From contig BRXU01000005.1 in the NCBI GenBank assembly GCA_030267565.1, positions 4,653,501 to 4,717,500 of the forward strand: a stretch of DNA of 64,000 nucleotides, written 5' to 3'. This DNA comes from Pleodorina starrii. Taxonomy: Eukaryota; Chlorophyta; Chlorophyceae; Chlamydomonadales; Volvocaceae. Shown here piece by piece: positions 13,939 through 24,100 of this stretch. Within the stretch, counting starts at the first letter, position 1; each line of letters opens with the position of its first letter. The notes below the pieces were generated by a model. The model worked only from the letters and a program-made list of their open reading frames with translations, did no database searches and had not been told where the DNA came from. Position numbers and translations under genes: made by a program.

Positions 13939-16335
13939 ATGTCGCTTTCCACTAGGCAGGTGCCTGCTGGGACTGCCAGCCAGCTTTCGGCGAGCGCCCT
14001 TCGGCGATTGCAGCGCGATCTGCGGGCCTGGGAGCTGGAACGGGCCGAGCTGCAGATCCCCGTGGCCCTCAGCTTTGCCGACAACAACCTCTCGACGCTC
14101 CTGATTAACTTCAGGCCCGACCAAGGGCCCTACAAGGACACGACCATCCACGTGCATGCCATCTTCCCGCCCGACTACCCAAGCTCGCCGCCCGATGTGC
14201 GCGTGATGACCCCCGGATTTCTCCATCCAAACGTCTTTGAGTACGGGTACGGCGCCCGCGCCGGTGCCGGCGAGGGCGCGTTCATCTGCCTCGACATGAT
14301 CAAGCCGCCCGAGCACTACGCGCGGCCGTACAGCGGTTGGAGCGCCGCGTACGACCTCGCCGGTCTTGTACTGCAGCTGTACAGCTTCCTCCTTGGCGAC
14401 GACAACATCGATCAGGAGTGGGGCGGGCCCGTGTCGCGTGCCGCGTACGGCAGAAACGTACGACATGGCGCCATCCTCCCCGGCGATCAACAACAGCAGC
14501 AGCAGCAGCAGCGTCAGTCGGAGTTCAAGTGCCGGTGCGGATTCACGGAACTGCCCACCGTTCCGCCCCCACCGCCGCCGCCGGTGGCGCCGCCGCCGCC
14601 GCCGCTGTCGTCGCCTACGGCTTCGGAGCTCCCGAACGACATCTTGGGCCTTATCATTAGCCAATCGGACGCTGGCACGGTGACCAAGATTGCCGAGGCC
14701 CGCTCCAGGAGCGGCGGCGGCGGCGGAGGCGGCGGCGACGGAGGCGGTGCCGCCATCTCCCCTTTGACGGATGTAGCCCTGCACGTCAAACAAGAGCGAG
14801 AGTTGGTCTGCTTTTACCACAAGACTCCCGCCGCCGGCAGCGCCGCCGCCGCCGCCGCCGCCGGCCGCAGCCGCGGTGGCGGCGACATTGACGCCGACGT
14901 CGACGCCGACGCTGAAGGCAACGTCCTGGGCTTCGGCGTCGCCGTCGTACGGCACAGCGACGGCAGCCTCAAGAGCCTTTCCATGGCCATGGACCTGCTG
15001 TCTTACCGCGCATTCGACGCTGGCGGAGTACGACGCTCGGCCTGGAACATGCCGTTCGACGCCTTTATCCCGCTGGCGCTCAACGCCCGCCACGCGGCGC
15101 GCGCGAGTGCGCTGCTGCCGCGATGTGTGGCGCGCATGGTGGTCTGTGGCAGCGCCGAAATGAATGAAGAGAAGCTGCTCGATGTCCTGGCGCGGCTGAT
15201 GAACAGCCTGGTCGTGGAGATGGTCGGCGGCGGCGGCGGCGGTGGCGGGCGCGGCGGCGGCCGCGGCGTCGACGGCGTCGGTGGCGGCGGCGGCGGCGGC
15301 GGCGTTGGCGGTGTGGGCGGCAGCGTCGCTCGCCACATGAGCGATGCCGCGCTCAAAGGCTTCTGTCACTTGCATCACCTGCTGCTGACGGCGGCGCTGG
15401 CGGCGCCGCCGGAGCGCGGCGGCGCTGGCGGCGTTGGCGGCGGTGTTGGCGGCGGCGTTGGCGGCGGCGGCCAGGGCGCGGGGCTGGTGGCGCGCTGCAT
15501 TAGGGACGTGCTGACATTCGTGGGCGGCAGCGGCGGCGGCGGCGGCGAGGCGGCGCGACACAAGACGCGCTGCCCGGACCTTGGCCTGCTGCTGATCAAG
15601 TACGTGCTCGTCCCAAAGGATATCGTACCGTGGTCGATCTTCGCGCCCGTGTTTGTGCGGGAGTTGCTGGCGCGGCACGTGCTGTGGGTGGGGCGCGCAT
15701 TGGGCGACGGCAGGGGCATCGCTGGCGGCGGCAGGGTCTCTGTCGCCGCTGCCGCCTTCCTGGCACCCTGGCGTACGGCAGCTCCGGAGCCCGACCTTTT
15801 GCGTCTGGAGGCGCACCTGAAGCACGCGAGGACGAGCCTCATGACAGTGGCGGTCGAAGCCTTCTTCGTCAATGCACTGGCACGGCCCGCCGGCAGCGGC
15901 GGCGGTGACGGCGGCGCCGCCAGCGGCAGCGCCGGCGGCGTAGCCCCAGTCGTACTGGACCAGCTGGCCGCCATTAAGGCCACGTACGACAAGCGCAACG
16001 GCGAACCGCCCGCCGCTGTCTTCGACGCTTTCGCTGCCCACGCGCGTTCCGTGCTGGCGATTGGCAAGTGGACGGAGATTCTGGCGGCGCTGCGCCTGGG
16101 GGTGCGCCCGCCGCCGCCGCGGCCCGGCGGCGCGCCGCCGACGGTGGGCGATTTTGCGCACCACTTGGCCGACGCATTGCGTCAGGCGGTGCTTGACTCG
16201 CGGCGGGCGGGTTACCACTTGGATCCACCGCCGCAAGTGGGCGCCGCCGCGGTGGCCGTCGCGCCGCCGCCGCCGCAGTACGTGGACTGGGAAGGCTCGC
16301 CGCCGATCGGCGTGGTGAGCGACGACTGGCGGTGA
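13939..16335 (+). CDS. Intronless protein with N-terminal E2 ubiquitin-conjugating (UBC) domain, 798 aa
   Basis: Residues 17-155 form a UBC fold: the N-terminal helix (ALRRLQRDLRAWE), the YPSSPP loop, the HPN motif at 96-98 and the active-site Cys117 (GAFICLDM), followed by the YSGWSAAYDL helix. It is therefore predicted to carry ubiquitin or a ubiquitin-like protein on Cys117. After a poly-Gln run (about 182-188) and a Pro-rich linker, LPNDILGLI (about 240) loosely resembles the start of an F-box. The rest alternates conserved-looking helical segments (for example VPWSIFAPVFVRELLARHVL) with poly-Gly/Ala runs. The whole 2.4 kb is one exon, although the other well-resolved genes have five to 35 exons. 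Other frames over it, including a 771-aa antisense one, are GC-codon shadows. A partial degraded copy lies at 25287-25847. The target is unknown. Confidence 0.9.
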   Translation: MSLSTRQVPAGTASQLSASALRRLQRDLRAWELERAELQIPVALSFADNNLSTLLINFRPDQGPYKDTTIHVHAIFPPDYPSSPPDVRVMTPGFLHPNVFEYGYGARAGAGEGAFICLDMIKPPEHYARPYSGWSAAYDLAGLVLQLYSFLLGDDNIDQEWGGPVSRAAYGRNVRHGAILPGDQQQQQQQQRQSEFKCRCGFTELPTVPPPPPPPVAPPPPPLSSPTASELPNDILGLIISQSDAGTVTKIAEARSRSGGGGGGGGDGGGAAISPLTDVALHVKQERELVCFYHKTPAAGSAAAAAAAGRSRGGGDIDADVDADAEGNVLGFGVAVVRHSDGSLKSLSMAMDLLSYRAFDAGGVRRSAWNMPFDAFIPLALNARHAARASALLPRCVARMVVCGSAEMNEEKLLDVLARLMNSLVVEMVGGGGGGGGRGGGRGVDGVGGGGGGGGVGGVGGSVARHMSDAALKGFCHLHHLLLTAALAAPPERGGAGGVGGGVGGGVGGGGQGAGLVARCIRDVLTFVGGSGGGGGEAARHKTRCPDLGLLLIKYVLVPKDIVPWSIFAPVFVRELLARHVLWVGRALGDGRGIAGGGRVSVAAAAFLAPWRTAAPEPDLLRLEAHLKHARTSLMTVAVEAFFVNALARPAGSGGGDGGAASGSAGGVAPVVLDQLAAIKATYDKRNGEPPAAVFDAFAAHARSVLAIGKWTEILAALRLGVRPPPPRPGGAPPTVGDFAHHLADALRQAVLDSRRAGYHLDPPPQVGAAAVAVAPPPPQYVDWEGSPPIGVVSDDWR

Positions 16336-17802
16336 GCGAGGCGAATGACCTTGGGAATCCTTGGGGATCCTTGGGGACCCTTGGGGTGACCGCTTCGTTT
16401 GGACGGTTGACGGCGATGGTGGCGGCGATGGTGGCGGCGATGGTGGCGGCGATTCCCCATAGGGCGGCGCTAGGCACTGCCACCAGGGGTCGGTCCCGGG
16501 TTCGCGGTGGTGACCCGCGGGTCGGCCCTTACCGGCAGCTGGCAGTTGACAGCAGGCCGCCTGGCAGGAATGCTTGGGTGTGGCTGTGGGTTATGGGACG
16601 ATACGGGTGGGGCCTTATGGCTTTGGGCAAAGGACCGGCGGCTGAAACCGGCGCGGGGAAAGGATTCAGGGTTTGAGGGAGGGGATGTGGAGGGATACCA
16701 AAAACGATGCCGCAGGGGATGTGAGGGTGCACGGTGGGGTTGAGCGGCGTTGAGACGGGGGGGTAATGCCCCATAGGCGTGCATGGCATGACGTGGCATG
16801 GCTGCGGGGCACAGACTCTGCCCGAGGTTGACACAGTTGCACAGCAAGGGGGCGACTCTTGAGGGCATGACTGACTGACCGGCATGACACTCGAGGGCGG
16901 ACCGGCGAAGGCACGAGCGCACTAGAGACGGGTGCGAATGCAAGGACGTTGCGGACATCCTGTGTCCTAGTAGGAGATGGTGCGTCAGGCGGCAGCGTCG
17001 GCAGCGTGTGTTGTACATAGGGTGTTGTTGTTGTTGTCGTACCTCGCCACGCCTTTTGGCTTGCGGGACGCGTTGCCGTACTTGTAGCTGTAGCTGATAG
17101 CTGTAGCGTTGCCGTACTTGTAGCTGTAGCTTCGATCCGCAGGGATGACGAATGAGGGACGGACAGAAGTTTTTCACCGTCGTCAGTTAGTTTTTCCATA
17201 CTTGACAATCGCTCGCATGTTTATCGTTTATCCTGGATTTCTTCTACAGTTTCCGTGTGGGTACCCATCGCATCGCATCTCGGAGAGTATGGACTGCGGC
17301 TTGGTGTGCTGTCGTTTGCCCGATTGATTGGCGTAAACTTGGCGGGGATGCTGCGTGAGTTGGGGTGGACCGTGGCGCGTTCTTGTGCGCTCCAGAGTCG
17401 TCAGTGTTCCGAACCAGCCTTGATGACCCACCGCTTGCGTACGCGCGGCGCGGGCGTGCCCGACGACAACCCACGAACAGGGAAACGAGGGAATTGAATA
17501 TCAGACAGGCCTCGTCTTGACTGTCGTCTTTTGAGCCCTACGTCGCTGTTGCCCACCGTGAGCCAAGTTGCTGCGGTGAAAGGCTGACAGGCTGCAAGTT
17601 CTGTGCTGTGTAACGCCTTGCGCTAGGTTCTGGGGCAGGCCCCGTGCATATCTGGTCCCCGCATGCAGTCACCCAAATTACGCATAATCACCTCCAAATC
17701 AACCCTAAGAACATATCAACGCCAGGGGTTCAAGGCGGTGTGGAATATGCGATCCTCCCCCGGGTGTCGTACTGCACAGCTGAGGATTCGTCCCGCGGTT
17801 AG

Positions 17803-17871
17803 CCCATTCCCTTCCCTTCCCCTTCCGGTCGCCTCCGACCGGGAAGGGAAGGGGAGGGAAGGGAATGGGGT
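17803..17871. repeat. Imperfect inverted repeat, ~30-bp arms
   Basis: The left arm is C/T-rich, beginning CCCATTCCCTTCCCTTCC and ending CCGGTCG. It is mirrored by a right arm ending GGGAAGGGAATGGG, with a centre of only about ten bases (GCCTCC). It would form a long hairpin with a purine strand and a pyrimidine strand. Confidence 0.7.
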
Positions 17872-18186
17872 AAAACTGCAGAACGGAGGATAAAAGCGAG
17901 GTGGCCTGGTGCCCACCAACCGGACGGACGAGAGAACCCGCACACAAGCACACACATACAGACAGCGACCCGGCGAGGAGGGGAGCGAGGCAGCAGCCTT
18001 TCGCGAGGTGCAAACGCACGCACGCACCCACACACCCACTACTTGCGCGCACACGTGTCAAGCAAGCCGAGCGTCCCCTGACTTGAGTGCCGTACATCCA
18101 GGGGCTGGACACCCATGTCGACGAATGCACTGTTCACATTTCCGTGCTCTCCAACTCCTGACGCCCACGGCCCACCCCACCGGCGG

Positions 18187-18203
18187 ACGGGCCACCTACC
18201 CAC

Positions 18204-18238
<35 letters not shown>

Positions 18239-18392
18239 CCCCCCCAGCCAGCCAGCCACCCCCCCAGCCAGCCAGCCACCCCCCCCCCACCCAGCCAGCC
18301 ACACCCCCACCCAGCCAGCCACCCCCCCACCCAGCCAGCCACCCCCCCCCCACCCAGCCAGCCACCCCCCCACCCACCCACCCACCCACCAG
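18187..18392 (+). repeat. CCAGCCAG / CCACCCCCC low-complexity array
   Basis: About 200 bp of CCAG units alternate with poly-C blocks as a higher-order repeat (CCAGCCAGCCACCCCCC). It lies at the 3' truncation point of ABCG fragment A: the ABCG reading frame runs directly into it. Confidence 0.85.
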
Positions 18393-18437
18393 CACACCCG
18401 GAACCTCCGGTTTGTGGACATGCGCTCACTGTACTTG

Positions 18438-19949
18438 TGCAACAGCTGCCCCGTGAACAGCAATGTCTCGCGGACCGTCAGTTGCGGCAAGAAAGCGTCC
18501 TCCTGCAACCAGACCAGGCGTACGTGCGAGTATGGTGTTGGTGTCTGCCTGCCGTGCAGTTCGTACACTTCCGTACACAGGGTCTCTTGAATCAACTGCT
18601 CGGGTTGAGGGTGGCAGCCATAACGCCGCACGCAGGAACCACGCACCCGCTTCATCGTCGAGTGTTTCCGCCGTCGGCGCTGCCGCCGCCGCCGCCGCCG
18701 CCGCCGCAGCGGCTGTCGCCGTCATCCTCGTCATCGCCTCATAGGGTGTCAGCGCCTTCTCGAGCTCCGCCGACGCCGCGTGCAGTCCTTGGGCGCTCAT
18801 GGTCACAAACTGACCGCGCGAAACCCCGCCGCCCCCAATGTCCTGCTTCTCCCTCAGGCCTGGGACCAACCCATGAAACCCCTCCCCTCCCCCCCGAATG
18901 TGAATTGCCGGTAGCCTCCCGCCGCCGCAACCGCCGTTCTGCAGCGCGCCGGCGGCCATAAAGTGCTGCGGCGGCGGACGCGCTGCTGCTGTTGGTATTG
19001 GGGAGACAGCGGGGGGTGACAGATGTTTGGGGCAGCGGGGAGTGACCTATGGGGCTATCCGGGTACCGGCGCGGCAGGCCCCACGCCTCCCCCTCCGCTG
19101 CCGGCAGCTCCTCCCCGCCCTCCACGTCCCTGCCGCCCCGCTGCACGCCGATGCGCGAAGCGGCTGCTCCCTCAATGTCCCTCAGCACCCGCTGCGCCCG
19201 GTCGATCTGCTGGGTCATCTGTGGAGGGAGGGAGGGAGGGAGGAGAGGTAGGGCGGATGGGAGGGAGGGCGGGGCGAGGGGCGAGGGAGGGAAAGAAGAT
19301 AGGGTGGGTGGGAGGGAGGAAGGAAGGGAGGAGATGACGGCCTGCGACCAATGCCCTCGAGGCTCGATCCCCGACCCTGCAGCCCCTGCCCTGGGGCCCC
19401 TTCCCTGGAGCCCATCAAACCACACCCTCACCCAGCGCCGCCGCCTTCCTCACACGAGCACGAGCACACCAGCCGCCGCCGCCGCTGCTTTTGCTGCCCC
19501 TCCCCAGCAACGGTGGGGGATCGGCTGGCTGGCTGGTTGGCTGGCTGGCTGGCTGGCTGGCTGATGGGGCCCAGATCGTGGGTTCAAACTGGCTCCCGCC
19601 TTTTCTACCTATTCCCGTACCGCTCGCAGGCTGCTCGCATGGCACGGCACCCAATAGTCCCCTCTAACACCGCTGGCAGGAACAAGCACAGTCCGTGGGT
19701 CAGGAACACCCCCGCGAAGAGGTGCCCCAAGATGGCCGCGGGCAGCCATAAGCCCAAAAGCGCGCCGCCTTTTTCCACACGCAACAGCGCTTCTGCGCTC
19801 GAAGCGTCATTGCTTGCCGTGGACCAGTCCCACCACACAGCACACACCCAGGCTGGCTGGCTGAGCAGCTGCCACGGAAGCCGACTGTCCAGGCAGATGG
19901 AGAGAAAGCAGCGCCCAGCCTGCGCAGGCGCTCGCCACGCAACTCCCAC
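18438..19949 (-). pseudogene. ABCG-type transporter, N-terminal fragment A (truncated)
   Basis: In transcript order there are three parts. A hydrophobic segment lies around 19800-19620 (LLGLWLPAAILGHLFAGVFL), a possible membrane span. An exon begins at 19218 (MTQQIDRAQRVLRDIEG) and runs into an Arg-rich linker. Around 18600-18440 a segment ends in EDAFLPQLTVRETLLFTG. That last piece matches the Q-loop region of ABCG half-transporters, which export lipids or other hydrophobic compounds. No Walker A motif is visible before it. The frame stops being ABCG-like just after LLFTG, where the CCAGCCAG array begins, so signature, Walker B and transmembrane domains are missing. About 500 bp (18438-18957) are duplicated in inverse orientation at 24101-24600. 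A broken gene is the best reading; unresolved upstream exons cannot be excluded. Confidence 0.6.
19206..19335 (+). repeat. GGGA-rich simple sequence inside the ABCG fragment
   Basis: This G/A-rich stretch of GGGAGGGAGG-type repeats forms the presumed intron upstream of the exon starting at 19218 on the minus strand. On the minus strand it is a long polypyrimidine tract ending in CCACAG, which suits a splice acceptor. Confidence 0.5.
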
Positions 19950-20008
19950 GCTCCTTTACTTGCGTGTGCGAAGAAGGCCCCTGTGGCCATCCATTGGCAC
20001 TGACTCAC

Positions 20009-21227
20009 GGTTCAGGTTACGCGGCGAGCGGGAGGGAAAGCGCATGGTCTCACAGCGAGTAGACATCGAGCAGCAATCAGATTGCTGAAATTTTTGCGCC
20101 GAAGTCTGTGAATGGACAATGTTTGCAGTGTTAGCAACAGCTGTTGTTGCTAGGGGGCGAATGCCGGTCGGTGGTTTGTGCCCGCCTGCCGTTGGTTGGC
20201 CCACGCACGTGACACGACCAGTTGTTGCTTAATGCGTGCGCAGTAAGCCGTTGCAGAGGGCGTCAAGGGGAGCAAAGGGGAGCTTCACCTCGATGTGAAT
20301 TACACTGGAGAGCACCCGACTCACGGTTAGTTGGGATAACGGACGGGCCACCGAAGCCCCTGTCGACAGGGAGAGAGTTCCGTGAGCTTCCCTTGCATCC
20401 TGAGATTCTATAAAAAGTAAAACAAGCTGCAAATTGAAAGCGCTTCAAGGAATGCTGGTTCCAAGGTGACATTATAGTTGGACGCCACATTGAAGTGTAT
20501 CGAGGTCTGCAAGCAGTTGGAAAGGTGCATAATTAAATTTCCCATTATAAGAAGCATTGCACGCTTGTCATGTTGTCGGAAGCCAAAAGTAAGGGCAAGA
20601 CCCCATGGTACGGCGAGCTGCAATCTTCTTCTTAAGACCCCATTTCAGTTATAATGTGGCTAAATTGCTACACTGTAATTGCTCTGCGTGCTAAGCTAGC
20701 GGCCGTTAGGCATTTATGCATACCAACAAGTCGCACTCTGTGACGTCCGACTCCGTAGCATTTCATGGCTCGCGTCAGATAACTTAAAGATGACATATTT
20801 GTGGCGCATAGCTTAGCAGATACGAAATTGTGAGCGAACACTGGCTGGAGGAAACATGACTCACGTCTGTCGCCCCCCACGCCCCGTGACAGTTTCCAGT
20901 GCAATGACGGGTACCATGCGAATTTCAAAATTACCTGGTCATAACAAGATTATCATTGGATTTCGTGTAAGGTCAATGGAGGCGCGCAGACGTGGGACAT
21001 GTTGCGCAGCTGGTACCGGCACCTGAAGCAGGAAGCGAGCTGTCGCGTACTTGACATCTAATCCATTACATGAATTTAACCTTCGAAACCTGCACGCATC
21101 AGGCCTTCTCAGTTGCCGAGCGGACAGCTACTGCCAGGCATGCAGCATGTAAACGGCCTGTCCCTGTCCCTGTCCACTTCAAGGTGCGCTTACACGTGTT
21201 CGTTCGCGACAATGCCGTGTGGACGCT
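20009..21227. other. Lower-GC intergenic block
   Basis: From about 20080 to 21060 the sequence is much less GC-rich than the window average and has no long ORF with protein-like composition. No RNA gene or domain was recognised. The composition shift and the neighbouring tandem arrays suggest inserted or repeat-derived DNA. Confidence 0.45.
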
Positions 21228-22233
21228 TTTGATCGTCACCAAGAGGCGTCAACGCTGCGCACGCTGTCCGGGACGGCTGGGCGTCTACCAGCGCGACATA
21301 ACAAGCAGCCACGAAGACATCCCGACGGCAACAAGCTGGCGAGCAAAGGTTGTTGGGGCCATATGGGGCGGGGCAGGGTGATCGGGGAAGGGCGAGGAAG
21401 CCGGGATTACCAGGTTGCGGTATGTTCTTGGGCCAATTAGAGTCACATGCGCTTGGTCTGCAGCTGCTCACCGCCCTGCCTTTCCTGCGTTTGACCAAGA
21501 GGCTTCAACGCTTCGCACGCTGTCCGAGGCGGATGGGCGTCTACCAGCGCGACATAACAAGCAGCCACCAAGACTTCCCGACGGCAACTAGCTGGCGCGC
21601 AAAGGTTGTTGGGGGCATATGGGGCGGGGCAGGGTGATCGGGGAAGGGCGAGGAAACCGGGATCACCAGAGGTTGCGGTATGTTCTTGGGCCAAGTAGAG
21701 TCACATGCGCTTGGTCTGCACCTGCTCACCGCCCTGCCTTTCCTGCGTTTGACCAAGAGGCGTCAACGCTGCGCACGCTGTCCGGGGCGGCTGGGCGTCT
21801 ACCAGCGCGACATAACAAGCAGCCACGAAGACATCCCGACGGCAACAAGCTGGCGAGCAAAGGTTGTTGGGGCCATATGGGGCGGGGCAGGGTGATCGGG
21901 GAAGGGCGAGGAAGCCGGGATCACCAGAGGTTGCGGTATGTTCTTGGGCGAATTAGAGTCACATGCGCTTGGTCTGCACCTGCTCACCGCCTTGCCTTTC
22001 CTGCTTTTGACCAAGAGGCTTCAACGCTTCGCACGCTGTCCGAGGCGTCTGGGCGTCTACCAGCGCGACATCACAAGCAGCCACGAAGACATCCCGACGG
22101 CAACTAGCTGGCGAGCAAAGGTTGTTGGGGGCCATAAGTGGCGGGGCAGGGTGATCGGGGAAGGGCGAGGAAACCGGGATTACCAGGTTGCGGTATGTAC
22201 TTGGGCCAATTAGAGTCACATGCGCTTGGCTTG
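21228..22233 (+). repeat. Tandem array, 258-bp unit, ~3.9 copies
   Basis: The motif CCAAGAGGC followed by TCAACGC and GCACGCTGTCC recurs near 21240, 21495, 21753 and 22011, a period of about 258 bp. Each unit continues with CTACCAGCGCGACATAACAA, GACGGCAACAAGCTGGCGAG and GGGCGGGGCAGGGTGATCGG. A 40-odd-codon frame (LGVYQRDITSSHEDIPTAT) is open in all units, but the differences include several amino-acid changes and no shared start codon, so it is not called as a gene. A further partial unit lies at 23207-23336. Confidence 0.92.
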
Positions 22234-22245
22234 TTCTTTATCAAG

Positions 22246-23208
22246 GCTTCACCGTCGCCGCAGAGCCAGGTGCGCTTCGGTTGATGCTCGCCGCTTGTGC
22301 TTTCCGTACCGTTCGTAACAAGGCCAATCTAAACCCTCGTTGCCCCGAATTTTGCCCACGCATGTGATCCATGACTTCCCCCGCATTGCGTGGCCAAGGG
22401 CACCGTTCGGTAGGTCATCAGGTAAGTTTACGGTATTATCGGCCGGCTGGGTATGGCCCATAGACGCATGTACGGCATCCCCGCCCACAACCTTCCGAAT
22501 CGCGTTCCCCAGCTGATTGGGCATCCACCGCCCACTCCCGTTGCCCCTCCCGATTTCGGAACGCGCGCAGGTCTGCTGGAATGGGCGGCGCTGCGCTAGC
22601 AGGTTTCACCGTCGCCGCAGAGCCAGGCGCGCTTAGACGTGTGCGCGTTTTAGTCAGGGGCTTGCAGTCAAAGCCAAGGGGCTTCGGTTCATGCTCGCCG
22701 CTTGTGCTTTCCGTACCGTTCGTAACATGGCCAATCTAAACCCTCGTTTCCCCGAATTCTGCCCACGCATGTGATCCATGACTTCCCCCCGCATTGCGTG
22801 GCCAAGGGCACCGTTCGGTAGGTCATCAGGTAAGTTTACGGTATTATCGGCCGGCTGGGTATGGCCCATAGACGCATGTACGGCATCCCCGCCCACAACC
22901 TTCCGAATCGCGTTCCCCAGCTGATTGGGCATCCACCGCCCACTCCCGTTGCCCCTCCCGATTTCGGAACGCGCGCAGGTCTGCTGGAATGGGCGGCGCT
23001 GCGCTAGCAGGTTTCACCGTCGCCGCAGAGCCAGGCGCGCTTAGACGTGTGCGCGTTTTAGTCAGGGGCTTGCAGTCAAAGCCAAGGGGCTTCGGTTCAT
23101 GCTCGCCGCTTGTGCTTTCCGTACCGTTCGTAACATGGCCAATCTAAACCCTCGTTTCCCCGAATTCTGCCCACGCATGTGATCCATGACTTCCCCCGCA
23201 TTGCGTGG
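22246..23208 (+). repeat. Tandem array, 408-bp unit, ~2.4 copies
   Basis: ATGCTCGCCGCTTGTGCTTT occurs at 22283, 22691 and 23099, exactly 408 bp apart. The second and third copies are almost identical. The first lacks about 50 bp present in the others (the block starting CGCGCTTAGACGTGTGCGCG). A minus-strand frame (MPNQLGNAIRKVVGGDAVHA) is open in copies 1 and 2 (22249-22524, 22654-22932), but the ends differ and no family was recognised. Confidence 0.92.
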
Positions 23209-23336
23209 TCTGCACCTGCTCACCCGCTGTCCGAGGCGGCTGGGCGTCTACCAGCGCGACAAGCAGCCACAAAGACATACCGACGGCAACAAGCTGGCGA
23301 GCAAAGGTTGTTGGGGCCATATGGGGCGGGGCGGGC
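23207..23336 (+). repeat. Partial 258-bp unit fused to the 408-bp array
   Basis: The third 408-bp unit breaks off at GCATTGCGTGG and continues directly as GTCTGCACCTGCTCACC, part of the 258-bp unit. Internal deletions are visible (CGACAAGCAGCC against CGACATAACAAGCAGCC). The two repeat families are therefore joined on both sides, which implies a shared duplication history. Confidence 0.85.
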
Positions 23337-23533
23337 CGGGGCGTGTCTAGTTCGTGGCCCAATTGAGGGCAGCCCTGGCGTCAGGGTACGCCGCCTGTCG
23401 TGATCTGGCCCCCTCCTCGGGGTTAAAGAGTGTTGTCTGTTGGGGGTTTCGTTGCCGTGGGCTTTCGGGTGGCGGTTTGAGCCCGAGAGCGTGCGGGGGC
23501 GTTGGTGGCGGCAGCAGGGATCAGCAACGCCAT

Positions 23534-23534
<1 letters not shown>

Positions 23535-23565
<31 letters not shown>
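23535..23565 (+). repeat. CAG trinucleotide repeat (~10 units)
   Basis: Ten CAG units follow an ATG in the 23502-23768 plus frame, giving poly-Gln. The surrounding frames are otherwise unconvincing and no gene is called for 23340-23865. A different frame ends with GSHFDALLRSGVTEQYDQ and a stop at 23865, immediately before the dispersed segment at 23866-24045. Confidence 0.7.
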
Positions 23566-23566
<1 letters not shown>

Positions 23567-23865
23567 GTCCGACCGGCCCTGGTTCGGGCCGTCAGGAGTA
23601 AGCTCGTCACCGCCGCTTGGCTCAAGCACGGCGTTGATACCCCAGCCACGCGTAACGAGGCAGTGTGGCAGTTTCATACCGCGCCGGCGGCATCCAACCA
23701 CCTCCGCAACTATCCTTCACTGCACCCTTCCTTCACTTTCACCTGGCGGAAATGGGCTCGCATTTTGACGCCCTGCTGCGGAGCGGCGTCACGGAGCAGT
23801 ACGACCAAGCCTGCCACGGCACCGAGGCGGCTTACTTTCGCAACCGTCGTCAACCGGCTGAGTGA

Positions 23866-24045
23866 CGACCAACCTTGATGGTTGGATACGCTGGAAAGCA
23901 CAATTAATAGCCCTTAATACTTGTAATACGTTATAGCAATCTTAAAGACAATAGTGCATGGATCAGTATGAATGATGCTAGACTGAGCCCATGGTCCGAG
24001 ACCGCACTCGCTCCAACGCATCCATAACTACTGTTCATTCCACAT
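23866..24045 (+). repeat. Dispersed ~180-bp segment, copy 1
   Basis: This AT-rich stretch begins GACGACCAACCTT and ends with CGCACTCGCTCCAACGCATC and CATTCCA. It matches 63025-63212 in the same orientation, with the last 60 bp nearly identical and the middle diverged. In both places it follows a plus-strand frame ending. It could be the 3' end of a transposon family or a duplicated 3' UTR. It directly precedes the ABCG fragment B junction. Confidence 0.75.
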
Positions 24046-24100
24046 TGTCCTGTTGTCTACATATATAATAATATAAAATAAAAAATACGAGTCGAGGCCG

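Larger units (their letters stand above)
16336..18437. other. Gene-poor region downstream of the E2 gene
   Basis: No gene could be supported. Contents: three copies of a 12-bp GATGGTGGCGGC unit at 16416-16453; a TTGCCGTACTTGTAGCTGTA duplication at 17071-17138; a possible algal poly(A) signal TGTAA at 17609-17613, about 1.27 kb beyond the E2 stop; a G/A versus C/T inverted repeat at 17803-17871; and the CCAGCCAG array. The ORF at 17255-17497 has no recognisable features. Confidence 0.45.

Noticed and set aside
13921..16236. 771-aa open frame antisense to the E2 gene
   Set aside because: It is an Arg/His/Ala-rich shadow produced by GC-ending codons of the sense gene; the sense frame has the HPN motif, the active-site Cys and protein-like helices.
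22249..22932. Protein gene encoded in the 408-bp units (MPNQLGNAIRKVVGG)
   Set aside because: The frame opens in two units only because they are copies; the third unit and the ends differ and no family or splice context supports it.
21228..23336. CRISPR array
   Set aside because: Units are 258 and 408 bp with no short repeat/spacer alternation, and the genome is eukaryotic.
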